NCBI RefSeq assembly: GCF_020905295.1
Contig: NZ_JAJJMM010000001.1
Span: 3,782,001-3,846,000 of the forward strand
Source of the DNA: Flavobacterium piscisymbiosum
GTDB lineage: Bacteria; Bacteroidota; Bacteroidia; Flavobacteriales; Flavobacteriaceae
Direction of reading: 5' to 3'
DNA: 64,000 bases
Of this stretch, positions 16,284 through 26,620 are shown one piece after another. A model generated the notes under the pieces. That model saw only the letters and a list, made by a program, of their open reading frames with translations. It did not search any database and was not told where the DNA came from. Numbering within the stretch: position 1 is the stretch's first letter; each line of letters starts with the position of its first letter. A program made the translations under genes and the position numbers.

Positions 16284-17603
16284 TTACAAATCAGGATTAT
16301 TTAAACGGGCATCAAGAGGGAATGGAAGCGTATAACGCGGATCATTTTCTATTAATGTATAATCCTGATCATTAAAAGTATGATTGATTTGTTGTTGTGT
16401 TGTTCGTCGCAAATCAAACCAACGGTGACCTTCTACAGCAAACTCACGTTGTCTTTCCTTAGCTATAAAATCAAGAAGCTGAGTTTGTGTCATGCCAGCA
16501 ATCGAAGTACTTAATGTGTTAAAAGCTGTTGCAGTATATCTGTTTTTAATGAAAGTTATTACAGTTGTTCTTGCGGTTGGCAGATCGCTTAATTGTGCTG
16601 ATGCTTCTGCTTTAGTCAAATACAATTCAGATGTTCTGAACGTACATTTTTGAGCGATATCACCACCTTTTCTAAATCTGTATCTGCTTCCGCTTGCCTG
16701 ATAATACAAAGCAAAACGCAAGTCGTTTGTTTTATCATAAACGCCTGTTAAAGTTGGCGCAGCATATGACGCTCCTTTCAAAAGATTAATAAAAGGATCT
16801 TCAAGCGCTAATATAGATTCCGGACCGTTATAAAGGTTAGGTAAAGCAGCAGTTGTGTTTAAATTGATTAAAGCACTTTTGTATGTCATTGCTTTATCTG
16901 CAGCTGCAATGGCTTTTGCCCATTCTTTTCTGTATAAGAAAATACGAGATTCCATAGCATATAATGCAGCCTTAGAAAAACGGTAGTTAATACCCGCTGT
17001 CTGAGTGTCTAAATTTAATAATTTTCTAGCCTCTTCATTATCAGATAAAATCTGGTCGTAAATAACAGCAACACTTTGAGGAATGTAAGCCTGCTCTAAA
17101 TCTATTTGTAAAGCCAACGGAACACCTCTGTCTGTTCCAGCTGTTGCAGCATTAAAAGGTTTACTGAAGATATTCAATAAATCAAAATAAGTTAAGGCTC
17201 TTAGTGCATAAGCTTCTCCTATTAGTTGATCTTTCTCTGCAGAAGGCGCTAATTTTGCACTTGCTTCATTGATGATAACATTCGTATAGAAAATTCTGTT
17301 GTACAAAGCAGCATAAGGAAAACTGTTTGTAGTTTTATCAGGATTAGCATCGTTCCAGATATAATGATCTCTGTAAAAAGTAGCATTATCATTAAATTCA
17401 TCCAAAACCAATTCGTCTGCTCTAATAGCAGATAATGCTTTATGAATAGCAGTTGTAGAATAGCCGCTTGTCATTACTGCTCTGTAATCAGTTAAAGTTT
17501 CCGGAATTACTTTACCTACCGGCTCAACATCAAGATAATGATCACAGCTTACAGTAGTAATGGCTACACCGGCAAAGAATACGTATTTTAATATATTTTT
17601 CAT
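16284..17603 (-). CDS. RagB/SusD family outer-membrane lipoprotein
   Basis: 439 residues. Lipoprotein signal with Cys20 in TTVSCDHYLDVEP, followed by the SusD pattern: N-terminal TPR-like helices ('LIGEAYALRALTYFDLLNIF'), then a C-terminal 'ERQREFAVEGHRWFDLRR'. It caps the TonB-linked barrel of the neighbouring SusC and binds the nutrient at the cell surface. The gene begins 11 bases after susC. Substrate is not shown by the sequence. No glycoside hydrolase is nearby, and the associated enzyme is a metalloprotease, which points to peptides or proteins. Confidence 0.94.
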   Translation of the reverse strand: MKNILKYVFFAGVAITTVSCDHYLDVEPVGKVIPETLTDYRAVMTSGYSTTAIHKALSAIRADELVLDEFNDNATFYRDHYIWNDANPDKTTNSFPYAALYNRIFYTNVIINEASAKLAPSAEKDQLIGEAYALRALTYFDLLNIFSKPFNAATAGTDRGVPLALQIDLEQAYIPQSVAVIYDQILSDNEEARKLLNLDTQTAGINYRFSKAALYAMESRIFLYRKEWAKAIAAADKAMTYKSALINLNTTAALPNLYNGPESILALEDPFINLLKGASYAAPTLTGVYDKTNDLRFALYYQASGSRYRFRKGGDIAQKCTFRTSELYLTKAEASAQLSDLPTARTTVITFIKNRYTATAFNTLSTSIAGMTQTQLLDFIAKERQREFAVEGHRWFDLRRTTQQQINHTFNDQDYTLIENDPRYTLPFPLDARLNNPDL

Positions 17604-17614
17604 TTTAAATCAGA

Positions 17615-20600
17615 TTAAAAAGTTAGGTTACATCCTAAAGATATTGATCTTGGGATTGGTTGTGCATAGATATTTCCGTATGTTTCAGGGTCAAAGTAAC
17701 CTTTATAATCAGAGCTGATTACAAATAAGTTTCTTCCTTCTATACTAAATCTAACACTGTCCATAAACAATGTTTTTGTTGCTGTTTTAGGTAATGAATA
17801 TCCTAAACGAACGCTGCTTAAACGCATATAGCTCATTTCATGAACCCAAGTATCTAAATAGTTGTAAACATTAAGTGGTGCTCCTGCTGGAGAAAACCAT
17901 TGGAAAGCCATCCATGAATCTCCTGTTCCTGAAGTTTCACTAGTAATTCCAGGTATGTGCGAACCTGTATTAGTAGGTGACCATGCATTAAGTATATCTG
18001 TAGTGTAGTTTTGACCACGATCTACTTGTGTACCATTAAAATTTGGTCTTTCAACAACAGTTTGTTTAAGATTGAAAGTGGTAGCAATAGTAAGATCAAA
18101 ATTATGAACTTTAAATGTGTTGATAATACCACCAGTAAATTTAGGATCTGCATCTCCAACATAAGTAAACAAATCTCTTGTTTGTTCATCTGTAAGTTTT
18201 GATTGCGAGAAAACTCCAGGGAAAAAATCTGCATAAGGATCAAAAAGACCAAAAAGAGTTTGGGTGTTTACAGTTTCTCCTTTTTTATTTACAAATAAAG
18301 GGAAACCACTTTCATCAATTCCGTTAGTTTTTAATGCAAATACGGCATTAACAGGTAATCCTTGTCTTGAAGGTAAATAGCTGTTAGATCTTATCTGGAT
18401 ACGATCAACAGTACTCTTATTATGAGCAAAATTAATAGTCGTGTTCCATTTAAAGTTCGGACGGTCAATGTTTCTTGTAGACAAAGAAATTTCATATCCT
18501 TTATTCGTTACCTGAGCCCAGTTAGCATTTGTAAACTCAAAACCGTTTTCAACAGGAAGTGATTGTAAACCAATTAAATCAGTACTTTTTCTTCCGTAAA
18601 CATCAGTTACAATGTTGATACGATTGTTGAATAAACCAAGATCCATCCCAAAGTTGGTATTCTCCGTTTTTTCCCATCTTAATTTATCATTTGGAGGAGA
18701 AATTACAGTAATAATAGGTTCTGATTGTCCCGGTAAAATAATAGTTGTTTGATTTGTTCCAACGACATACGGAGAAGTATTTTTATCGATATTTCCTTGT
18801 AAACCGTAAGACGCACGTAATCTTAAATTAGAAACTATTTCGCTGCCTTTTAAGAAATTTTCTTCAGATACTGCCCATGAACCAGAAACTGCCCATAATG
18901 GTAAGTATTTGTATTTAGGATCTACACCAAATAAATCTGAACCGTCGTAACGAACACTTCCAAAGAAAGTATATTTTCTGTCATAAGTATAAGATGCTGT
19001 TGCGAACAATGATGCAAATGCATTTTCGTTTTCACTCTTTAAATACGTTCTATAGTTTAAATTAGATGCATAAGCCTGAGTTGGAAAAACAATTTGAGTT
19101 GTAGTCAATGTTTTCGGGTCGAAACCAAAACCTTTTGTATTAATAGCTGTGCTTTTGTTTTTTCTTAATTCATTACCCACCATAAATTCTAACTCATGTT
19201 TTCCTCCAAGAGTAGTACTATAGTTTAACATCGTTTTCCAGTTATATTGAAAAAAGTCAGTGTTTGAATTTTGAATAATTCCGCCCACAGGAAGGAAATA
19301 AGTATAAGCTCCATTTGCAAATACACTTGTTTTTTCTCTTTCTTTTCTTGTAAAGTAAGTGTCTTTACCAGCATATTTTTCAGAAGCATTGTTGTCAAAC
19401 TGTAAACCAATTTGTGTACTTGCTTTTAATCCTTTTGTAATATTATAATCAACATCAAGTAATGCTTTTATAGATCTTGTAGTCAATTCGTAATTGGTAT
19501 TTTCTCTTTCTTCTAAGTAATTAAAAGGAATATATACAGTTCCATTTCCATATCCGGTCATGTCTTTATCATAATTATAACTTCCATCAGCGTTTAATGG
19601 AGCTAAGTATGGATTTGCATTTCTGGAGTAATTAGCAGGATTTGTAAAAGTGTCTGTATCTGAAATATAAGATGATTTTTTACTTTGTGTACCAAAAATT
19701 CCAACTCCAACATGCAATTTATCAGTTACATCAAAGTTGTTTTTTAAAGTAAGGTTGTATCTGTCAAAACCAGTTCCGATAGTAGCACCTTCTTCGTTGT
19801 AAGCTCCTAAAGAGAAATAGTAATCAGATTTTTCTCCACCACCAGATAAACTTAATGTATATTGTTTGTTGATGGCGCTTCTGTACAATAAATCGCCCCA
19901 ATTGGTATTGGTGTTTCTTAAAGCGTTGATTGAGTTTTGTGTTGTTGGACTTAGAGACGAAAAACCTCCCGATCTGTAGGCTCCTAATTCATTAGCCTGT
20001 TTAAGAATACGGGAAATTTCTCCGTTACCGTCTCTGTAAGTCAAATCTTCTCTTGAAGCCAGCGAAAGTTCAAAATCTACTTTTTGAGAAGAATTTAAAA
20101 GGTTTAATTTAGAAAAATCAGGTTTTTGAGTCACGAAAGTATTCACATTCAAATCTACTTTCATGCTTCCTTTTTTTCCTTTTTTAGTCGTTACCACAAT
20201 AACACCGTTTGCAGCTCTTGCCCCGTAAATGGCAGTTGCAGCAGCATCTTTTAATATGGTAATATCTTTAATATCCTCAGGATTTAAACCTGCGATAGAA
20301 AAATTGCTTAAAACATCGATATTGTCTTTGTCGTAGTTTTGAGGAACATCATTTCCTTCAAGAGGTAAACCATCTAAAACCCATAACGGATCCTGTGCAC
20401 CATTAAGAGATGCAGTACCACGAATTCTGATTTTTGAGATCGTTCCCGGAGCTCCCGTTTGTTGTGTTACGGCAACACCCGCAACCTGACCAATTAACAT
20501 TTGATCTAAACTCGCCACACCCGCTTGTTTGATATCTGCCATTTCAACTTTTGCAACAGCTGATGTCAGTTTTCTTTTTTCGATCTTTTGGTAACCTGTA

Positions 20601-20959
20601 ACCACGATTTCTTTTAATTCGCTTACGTCAGATTTTAAAGAAATAGTGTATTGGTTTTTATCTGTAATATCAATTGTATAAGGCAGATATCCCATATAAG
20701 AGACTCTTAAACTTTTGATATTACTGTTGATTTTGAATTCGAATGCACCATCAAAATCAGTTACGGTACCAAGGCTTGCGCTCGTGATCACCCCTTTTTG
20801 TTCTGTGTTGTTAGATATGGAACTATTCTCGACAAAAACAGTAACTCCCGGTATCGGTAGTCCGTCTTTGGCATCAAGTACCTTTCCTTTAATAGTCCTT
20901 TCCTGCGCATACCCCGAAAGGGCAACAAGGAAACTCAGCATGTAAAATAAATTCTTCAT
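17615..20959 (-). CDS. SusC/RagA family TonB-linked outer-membrane protein
   Basis: 1114 residues. Signal peptide (about 1-18), carboxypeptidase-like regulatory domain (about 20-110, 'IKGKVLDAKDGLPIPGVTVFVE'), TonB box/plug start 'EIVVTGYQKIEKRKLTSAVAKVE', and the plug with 'VLDGLPLEGNDV' and 'ITILKDAAATAIYGARAANGVIVVTTKKG', then a large beta barrel ending in FTLF-like aromatic residues. Energised by TonB-ExbBD for uptake with the SusD partner. Transcribed after the metalloprotease (25-base gap). Confidence 0.95.
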   Translation of the reverse strand: MKNLFYMLSFLVALSGYAQERTIKGKVLDAKDGLPIPGVTVFVENSSISNNTEQKGVITSASLGTVTDFDGAFEFKINSNIKSLRVSYMGYLPYTIDITDKNQYTISLKSDVSELKEIVVTGYQKIEKRKLTSAVAKVEMADIKQAGVASLDQMLIGQVAGVAVTQQTGAPGTISKIRIRGTASLNGAQDPLWVLDGLPLEGNDVPQNYDKDNIDVLSNFSIAGLNPEDIKDITILKDAAATAIYGARAANGVIVVTTKKGKKGSMKVDLNVNTFVTQKPDFSKLNLLNSSQKVDFELSLASREDLTYRDGNGEISRILKQANELGAYRSGGFSSLSPTTQNSINALRNTNTNWGDLLYRSAINKQYTLSLSGGGEKSDYYFSLGAYNEEGATIGTGFDRYNLTLKNNFDVTDKLHVGVGIFGTQSKKSSYISDTDTFTNPANYSRNANPYLAPLNADGSYNYDKDMTGYGNGTVYIPFNYLEERENTNYELTTRSIKALLDVDYNITKGLKASTQIGLQFDNNASEKYAGKDTYFTRKEREKTSVFANGAYTYFLPVGGIIQNSNTDFFQYNWKTMLNYSTTLGGKHELEFMVGNELRKNKSTAINTKGFGFDPKTLTTTQIVFPTQAYASNLNYRTYLKSENENAFASLFATASYTYDRKYTFFGSVRYDGSDLFGVDPKYKYLPLWAVSGSWAVSEENFLKGSEIVSNLRLRASYGLQGNIDKNTSPYVVGTNQTTIILPGQSEPIITVISPPNDKLRWEKTENTNFGMDLGLFNNRINIVTDVYGRKSTDLIGLQSLPVENGFEFTNANWAQVTNKGYEISLSTRNIDRPNFKWNTTINFAHNKSTVDRIQIRSNSYLPSRQGLPVNAVFALKTNGIDESGFPLFVNKKGETVNTQTLFGLFDPYADFFPGVFSQSKLTDEQTRDLFTYVGDADPKFTGGIINTFKVHNFDLTIATTFNLKQTVVERPNFNGTQVDRGQNYTTDILNAWSPTNTGSHIPGITSETSGTGDSWMAFQWFSPAGAPLNVYNYLDTWVHEMSYMRLSSVRLGYSLPKTATKTLFMDSVRFSIEGRNLFVISSDYKGYFDPETYGNIYAQPIPRSISLGCNLTF

Positions 20960-20984
20960 TGGGTTGTTTTTGGATTGTATTAAT

Positions 20985-23585
20985 TTATAGTGTGTTGTTT
21001 AAAGCCTTTTCAATACGTTGAATCAAATCAAAATAATGGTTTCTGGTTTCCTGATTTCCGATGTTTCTTTTCGTTTTCAGTAATTGTAACACCTGATTCA
21101 ATTCGCCTTTTTTATCAGATGTCACTTCAGAAACTCTTTTTAGAGAAGATTGATTAATGTTACGCGCCATTTTAGATTCATCTAAATAATCACACAAATG
21201 AGGCATGCTTAATGTTTCTTCTAACTGAATGATTTTTTTCGCGTCAGTTTTTTCAAAAAGTTTATTTGTCGAAACAATCAGTACATCAACATAATTTTTC
21301 TGAGTCATACGCTCCATAATCGTAAGCGATTTATTCTGAATGGTAGGAGCAAAAATATTTTGGTGTAATGTTTTGAATAATTGTGTTACAGTGAACACAT
21401 TTTCTTTGGTTTCGTTGCGCTGATACAACTCGTTTTCGGTAATTCGCAACAAACGATCGTCGCTTAATAAACTGTATAGAACTCCGTATTGTAATTCTCT
21501 TGCCAATGTGTAAGGAGTATACTCATAAGGTCCAAGAGGAGAATCTTTCAACGGATTTGTTTTATCTAAAATCGGGTTAAAAAACAACCATTCCGGAAGC
21601 TTGATACTATTGTTTAATAAGTACGAAACCGCTCTTTTCTGGATTGCTGCAGGAACCGCAACATAACTTTGTTTGTTATCACCGTGAACCGTTGTGTTCA
21701 GGTAAACACCACCTACATTGGTCAATACATGATAGTTATATAGATTCCACTGGCCAATTGCACCAATATATAATTTACCCGTCTGGTAGTAAGATTCGTC
21801 TTTGTCGTACGTCCATTCAAGGATTTTACCCACAACTCTTTTTAAGTTTTTAAGTCCGTATTCGCTCGCTTTCATCGCATCATCACCCAAATCTTCAGAT
21901 TGCGAACGCGGATCTATCGTAGCGTCACCATCTTGTTGTTCTCCGTAAAAATAAACCGGATCATCCTGGTGTTTTGTAATCAATGCATTCAAAGCATTGT
22001 GCTCTTCTGTTTGATCCCCATACCATCTGTAACCCCATTCGATAGCATATTTATCGTATTCACCAATTTTTGGAGTAATCGCTTCTACGTTATCTTCCGG
22101 TTGAGCGATATAATTGTAACGTGCATAATCCATGATTGATGGAGCAGTTCCGCCCATTTTTGCTGTAAAAGCCGGTGATCTTAATGATTCTACCGGATAA
22201 GCAAATGAAGCCCCCATATTGTGTTTTAAACCAAAAGTATGTCCAACCTCATGAGACGATACAAAACGAATTGCTTCTCCCATATGTTCATCACTAAATT
22301 TGTTTCCTCTTGCTTTAGGGTCGATTGCGCCAGTCTGAATGCGCATCCAGCTTTGTAATGAAGTCATTACGTTATGCCACCAGATAATATCAGATTCGAT
22401 GATTTCACCACTTCTTGGGTCTACAACTGCAGGTCCCATAGCATTCGATTTTTGAGACGCTACATAAGTTATAACCGAATAGCGTACGTCATCAATATCA
22501 AAATCAGTATCTTCTTCTGTAGGCTCTTTTGCAATTACAGCATTTTTAAATCCTGCTTTTTCAAAAGCAGCCTGCCAGTCGCGAACACCTTCTATAATAT
22601 AAGAACGCCATTGTTTAGGTGTAGATGGGTCGATATAATAAACAATAGGTTTTTTAGGTTCTACTAATTCACCTCTTTTGTATTTTTCGATATCCTCTTT
22701 TTTAGGTTCTAATCTCCAACGCGTGATCAATTCTTTTTCTAATACTGCATGTTGGCTGTCGCTGAAATACCAGTGTTTTTCTGAGAAATATCCAACACGT
22801 TTGTCGGCAAAACGAACTTGCATAGGTACTTTATCCAATAAAACAATATTAGAAGTAACCCCAAAAGTAACCGAAAGGGCAGGACCGCCTTCGCTTACAG
22901 AAGTAGTCAGCTGCGATTTAACCACAATATTTTTAGGAAACGTTTTCACATTTTCTATATACGAAAGTTCAGATTTTACAGATCCTCCAAAACCAATATT
23001 GCTTAAAACATCATTAAAGCTTTTTTGCTTTCCGTCAAAAACCTTATTGGCTTTTATTACTACCGATGTCGAATCGTTGTTTTTAGTTTCGATATCAAAA
23101 ACTTCGATAATCGATTCTGAAAAGTTACTGTTTACAGATGCTGTAATAGCGTCTCCAACCGGCGATGAAACTTTTGGTACAGATGATTTTACCCAAACTT
23201 TTTTGGCAACCAAATCTTTATGAAACGTGATGATTTTATTCTCGTAATTCATTCCTCTGTTTAAACCTGCATCATTAACAGGTAAAGGAACATTTGAAAT
23301 TTTATTAACGACTAAGAATTCTCTTTGAAAAAGTGAATCGTTGATCTCCAGATAAAGATCTGTTTTTACCTGAATAGTATTGAAAAGACCTTTTTTGAAT
23401 GTACCTTTTTTAATAAGGTCATCATATTTTTGTCCTTTCGCATTTTTTAATGAATCCTTAACTTGTTCTGTTTTGTCTTCTTTATTCTTTTTGTTCTTTT
23501 TTTGAGCAATCATAGTACTAGTATTCAGTACCAATACCACCAAAGCGATATTTTTTAGACTTCTCAACAATGCCTTTTCTCTCAT
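20985..23585 (-). CDS. zinc-dependent metalloprotease (DUF5117/DUF4953-type)
   Basis: 866 residues with a signal peptide (about 1-28). The metzincin-type zinc motif HEVGHTFGLKH gives H445, E446, H449 and H455. Around it lie the N-terminal beta-rich DUF5117-like region and the long C-terminal DUF4953-like region. Secreted or periplasmic. Encoded 25 bases before susC, so the protease and the SusCD importer are probably one peptide-degrading and uptake unit. The next upstream gene is a LytS-type kinase 105 bases away. Confidence 0.93.
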   Translation of the reverse strand: MREKALLRSLKNIALVVLVLNTSTMIAQKKNKKNKEDKTEQVKDSLKNAKGQKYDDLIKKGTFKKGLFNTIQVKTDLYLEINDSLFQREFLVVNKISNVPLPVNDAGLNRGMNYENKIITFHKDLVAKKVWVKSSVPKVSSPVGDAITASVNSNFSESIIEVFDIETKNNDSTSVVIKANKVFDGKQKSFNDVLSNIGFGGSVKSELSYIENVKTFPKNIVVKSQLTTSVSEGGPALSVTFGVTSNIVLLDKVPMQVRFADKRVGYFSEKHWYFSDSQHAVLEKELITRWRLEPKKEDIEKYKRGELVEPKKPIVYYIDPSTPKQWRSYIIEGVRDWQAAFEKAGFKNAVIAKEPTEEDTDFDIDDVRYSVITYVASQKSNAMGPAVVDPRSGEIIESDIIWWHNVMTSLQSWMRIQTGAIDPKARGNKFSDEHMGEAIRFVSSHEVGHTFGLKHNMGASFAYPVESLRSPAFTAKMGGTAPSIMDYARYNYIAQPEDNVEAITPKIGEYDKYAIEWGYRWYGDQTEEHNALNALITKHQDDPVYFYGEQQDGDATIDPRSQSEDLGDDAMKASEYGLKNLKRVVGKILEWTYDKDESYYQTGKLYIGAIGQWNLYNYHVLTNVGGVYLNTTVHGDNKQSYVAVPAAIQKRAVSYLLNNSIKLPEWLFFNPILDKTNPLKDSPLGPYEYTPYTLARELQYGVLYSLLSDDRLLRITENELYQRNETKENVFTVTQLFKTLHQNIFAPTIQNKSLTIMERMTQKNYVDVLIVSTNKLFEKTDAKKIIQLEETLSMPHLCDYLDESKMARNINQSSLKRVSEVTSDKKGELNQVLQLLKTKRNIGNQETRNHYFDLIQRIEKALNNTL

Positions 23586-23690
23586 AGAAAGTTAAGTTTA
23601 GGTTAATTTTTGGCTAAAAATATTGCATGAATTACGTTAAAAAAAGCAAAATGGAGTGAGTGGCTTTTTTTCGGGAGTGAATGTTTTTTT

Positions 23691-25298
23691 TTATCCAATT
23701 AAAGGTAAAATGCAAGTAAAATCGCCGTCTTTTTTATACGCTTTAAAATTGTCTTTAGAGTAGTATTTATAAATACTTTCTAAGTATTTGTGACCAAACT
23801 TAGATTCTTTCCCGAAGTTTTGCTTTTCGTTTAAATTATTGGTAATAATTACAACGTTTTCGTTAATGTTAATTGTGATTTGTAAAGGAGTTTCTTCAGA
23901 AGCAATATTATGCTTAATTGCATTTTCTACAGCAATCTGAAAAGCCAGATAAGGCACTTTTTTTGCCAGAAAGCTTTCATCTTCAATAGTAATAGTAAAG
24001 ACGAATTCCTCAGTAAAACGGGTTTGCTGCAAAAAGATATATTTTTCGATAAAAAGCAATTCTTCCTGCACCGTAACAATATTATTAAGCGGCGGATTAA
24101 TAAGGTATCTGTAAATTTTAGAAAGGTTTAATGTAAACTTTCTTGCTACTCCGGTATTGCTTTCAATTAGCATATAAAGCGAATTCAGCGAATTGAACAA
24201 AAAGTGCGGATTAATCTGCTCCTTTAATTGTTGTAACTGAATCAGGGCTTTCTCCTTATTAATCATTTCGTTTTCTAGCAGCAATTTGTTTTTTTCCTGC
24301 GACAAGATTTCTTTTTCCTGAAAAGTTCTGCGCGTAAAAATGGTAAACAAATAAAAGAATACAATTAAAATGGCAGTAGTAATGATATAAATGAGATACG
24401 CATATTTTTTTACCGCATTTACATCTTCATTCGAAATTTCTCTCGGAAAATTTACAGCTATATACCAATTTGTTCCTTTTACATTCAGGCGTTTGGTATA
24501 GCGTACAATATCTAAAAGCAAATATTCTGATGGGGCAATTCTCTTGCTAAAATCCTCTCTTTTAGAAAAAGTAGTATCCTGAGGCGCAATATTAGTAAGT
24601 TGAAAAATGTTCTTTTTCAATAATTTTATTTCAGGATGATAAATAATCGTTCCTTTTTTATCAAACACAAAAGCATAATTAGGCGCTTTTTGATCAATAG
24701 TCGAGAAATAAGTCTGAAGCGATTTCAAATCAATGTCGTAGCCATATCGTATTACAGTTCCATTTGCAGTGGTATACTTATAATAAATGCGCCAGAAAAA
24801 GTTTTCAGGATCTTCGACAATAGTATTAGATTGATTAAGATCTCTGTTTTTAGCAACAAAATCTTTTATAGCAATTTCGAGATTGGAATCGTTTTTAGAA
24901 ACGGTAAATTCTATTTTATGATCGTCGATCTGAAACCAGTTGTTTTTTACCAGACTATCATTGGCATGAATGTTACTTAAAACCTTTAAATTATCAGATA
25001 AATTTTTAGTGTTGCTGATATCTACAATTCGTTTCAGTTCACTTTTTGATTCCAAGAAGCGTGACAATTCCTGTGCAATAACTTCCTGTTTTTTTACAAA
25101 ACTACGCTGTGAGCTTTCTGCATTTGATTTTTCAGTAACCTCAGTCATCAAACCGCTCAGGATATAAATAGAAAGCAACGTAAGAAAAACGAAAATGATT
25201 CCTAAAATGAAGAAGTTCCTGCTGGAAAAAGTATTTTTTAAAGTAAATTTCAAAGTGTAATAAAAAAAATTAAGGAGCATCGAACTCCTTAATTGCAA
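23691..25298 (-). CDS. LytS-type sensor histidine kinase with periplasmic Cache-like domain
   Basis: 535 residues. Two membrane helices (about 28-50 and 296-318) bracket a periplasmic region with the Cache-like stretch 'YAFVFDKKGTIIYHPEIKLLKKNIF'. The cytoplasmic part is a His_kinase (PF06580) domain with H365 in EQINPHFLFNSLNSL and a HATPase region ('LAFQIAVENAIKHNI'). Kinases of this type pair with LytTR regulators; the one at 15466 lies beyond the Sus genes on the same strand. It likely senses a ligand connected to what the SusCD pair imports. Confidence 0.93.
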   Translation of the reverse strand: MQLRSSMLLNFFYYTLKFTLKNTFSSRNFFILGIIFVFLTLLSIYILSGLMTEVTEKSNAESSQRSFVKKQEVIAQELSRFLESKSELKRIVDISNTKNLSDNLKVLSNIHANDSLVKNNWFQIDDHKIEFTVSKNDSNLEIAIKDFVAKNRDLNQSNTIVEDPENFFWRIYYKYTTANGTVIRYGYDIDLKSLQTYFSTIDQKAPNYAFVFDKKGTIIYHPEIKLLKKNIFQLTNIAPQDTTFSKREDFSKRIAPSEYLLLDIVRYTKRLNVKGTNWYIAVNFPREISNEDVNAVKKYAYLIYIITTAILIVFFYLFTIFTRRTFQEKEILSQEKNKLLLENEMINKEKALIQLQQLKEQINPHFLFNSLNSLYMLIESNTGVARKFTLNLSKIYRYLINPPLNNIVTVQEELLFIEKYIFLQQTRFTEEFVFTITIEDESFLAKKVPYLAFQIAVENAIKHNIASEETPLQITININENVVIITNNLNEKQNFGKESKFGHKYLESIYKYYSKDNFKAYKKDGDFTCILPLIG

Positions 25299-25430
25299 TA
25301 GGGTAATAAATTTTTTTCGTGTGCAAATATAAAACTTTTTGACTGATACACTTTGAGTTATGAAATCTTAACACATATTTCGGGTAGTCGTTTAGTAAAA
25401 ATCTTGTTAAGAGGGAAGTACTTTATAATT

Positions 25431-25727
25431 TAACCGCAATCCCGATAGCTATCGGGAGCAAAGTTTTTTATTAAGCAAGGTTTTAATAAAAACGCAAAGT
25501 TCGCAAAGCTTTGTCTTTAATTAAGCTTTGCGAACTTTGCTAGATTAGTATTTTTTTTTTGATTAATTACCTAGGATTTCGCGTAAAGTTGCAAAGCCGC
25601 CAAGTTAAAAAATGTAAAAGCTTTGCGACTCTGCGACTTTGCGCGATTATAAAAAATGGATTGAACGCAAAGCTTTGCGAACTTTGCGTAAATCTTAGCT
25701 CCCGATAGCTATCGGGATTGCGGTAAA
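25431..25727. repeat. nested palindromic repeat region
   Basis: The outer arms are ACCGCAATCCCGATAGCTAT (from 25433) and its reverse complement ending at 25724. Inside are inverted blocks built on GCAAAGTTCGCAAAGCTTTG and AAAGCTTTGCG. The whole gap 25299-25771 holds no gene. The kinase promoter is probably near CAAATATA at 25324-25331 (TATATTTG on the minus strand). Confidence 0.65.
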
Positions 25728-25771
25728 ATGACAAAGTATGCTCATTTCAAACCTGAAACTTGAAATAAAAA

Positions 25772-26326
25772 TTAAGAAATCTGAAGATGTTCCAAAGTTT
25801 TCCCGACTAAAGTTTTCACTCCAACAACCCTAAACCCTAATTTAAGATATAGTTTCTTCGCACCCGGATTTCCTTCTTCAACCAATAAACCTAAAGTCTG
25901 CTTGTTTTTGGTTACAATTTCTTCAATCAAAAACTGCAATAATTGAGAACCAATTCCTTTTCCCTGATGATTTGGACTTACGCCTAATGCGTCAATATAA
26001 AATTCCCCACTTTGGGTTTCATTTTCTGGACTAAAATCAGGATTGAAATTAAGACGAACATAATCCACAACAGGTTTACGAAGTTCCTGCAATTTTGCTC
26101 CATCATAAACAGCAACAGCTCCTACAATTTCATCGTTTTCTTCAGCCACAAAACAATTCTGATACGAGTACTGATTGCTTTCATATTCAACAAAATGAAG
26201 CAGGAAATAATAGGCCGTTTTAGGATCTTTTTCGCCAATGAATTTATAAATTATTTCTTCCATTGCCAGCAACAAATATTTGGCAATAGATTCAGAATCT
26301 TCAATAGTTGCTTTTCTAATAATCAC
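25772..26326 (-). CDS. GNAT family N-acetyltransferase
   Basis: 184 residues. The acetyl-CoA loop is motif A, 'IDALGVSPNHQGKGIGSQLLQFLIEE' (about 122-147), with the Q/RxxGxG signature QGKGIG. Motif B 'LLVEEGNPGAKKLYLKLGFRVVG' follows. Cytoplasmic. Substrate unknown. It is alone, with repeats on one side and the nrdB control region on the other. Confidence 0.93.
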   Translation of the reverse strand: MIIRKATIEDSESIAKYLLLAMEEIIYKFIGEKDPKTAYYFLLHFVEYESNQYSYQNCFVAEENDEIVGAVAVYDGAKLQELRKPVVDYVRLNFNPDFSPENETQSGEFYIDALGVSPNHQGKGIGSQLLQFLIEEIVTKNKQTLGLLVEEGNPGAKKLYLKLGFRVVGVKTLVGKTLEHLQIS

Positions 26327-26620
26327 GATATGTATTTTAAGAGTACAAAATTACGGTAAGTTTTAAGTATTGATTCTTTTCTTTAAAATAATGCGATAAA
26401 TAGGCGCCATTTTTAAATTTTCGATAAAACTTTCAAAATCATAATTTATTAAAATTTAAATTTAAAATATTTATAATCAGCTAGTTATTTGCTTTTTGAA
26501 GTTGTAAAATAACCAATTATTAGACCGAAAAGCACAGTAACAAAAATGAGTTATCGAGACATAATTATTTTTTGAAAATCACTGTTTCTGTATTAAAAAA
26601 GTTACTTTTTTAAAGTTGAT

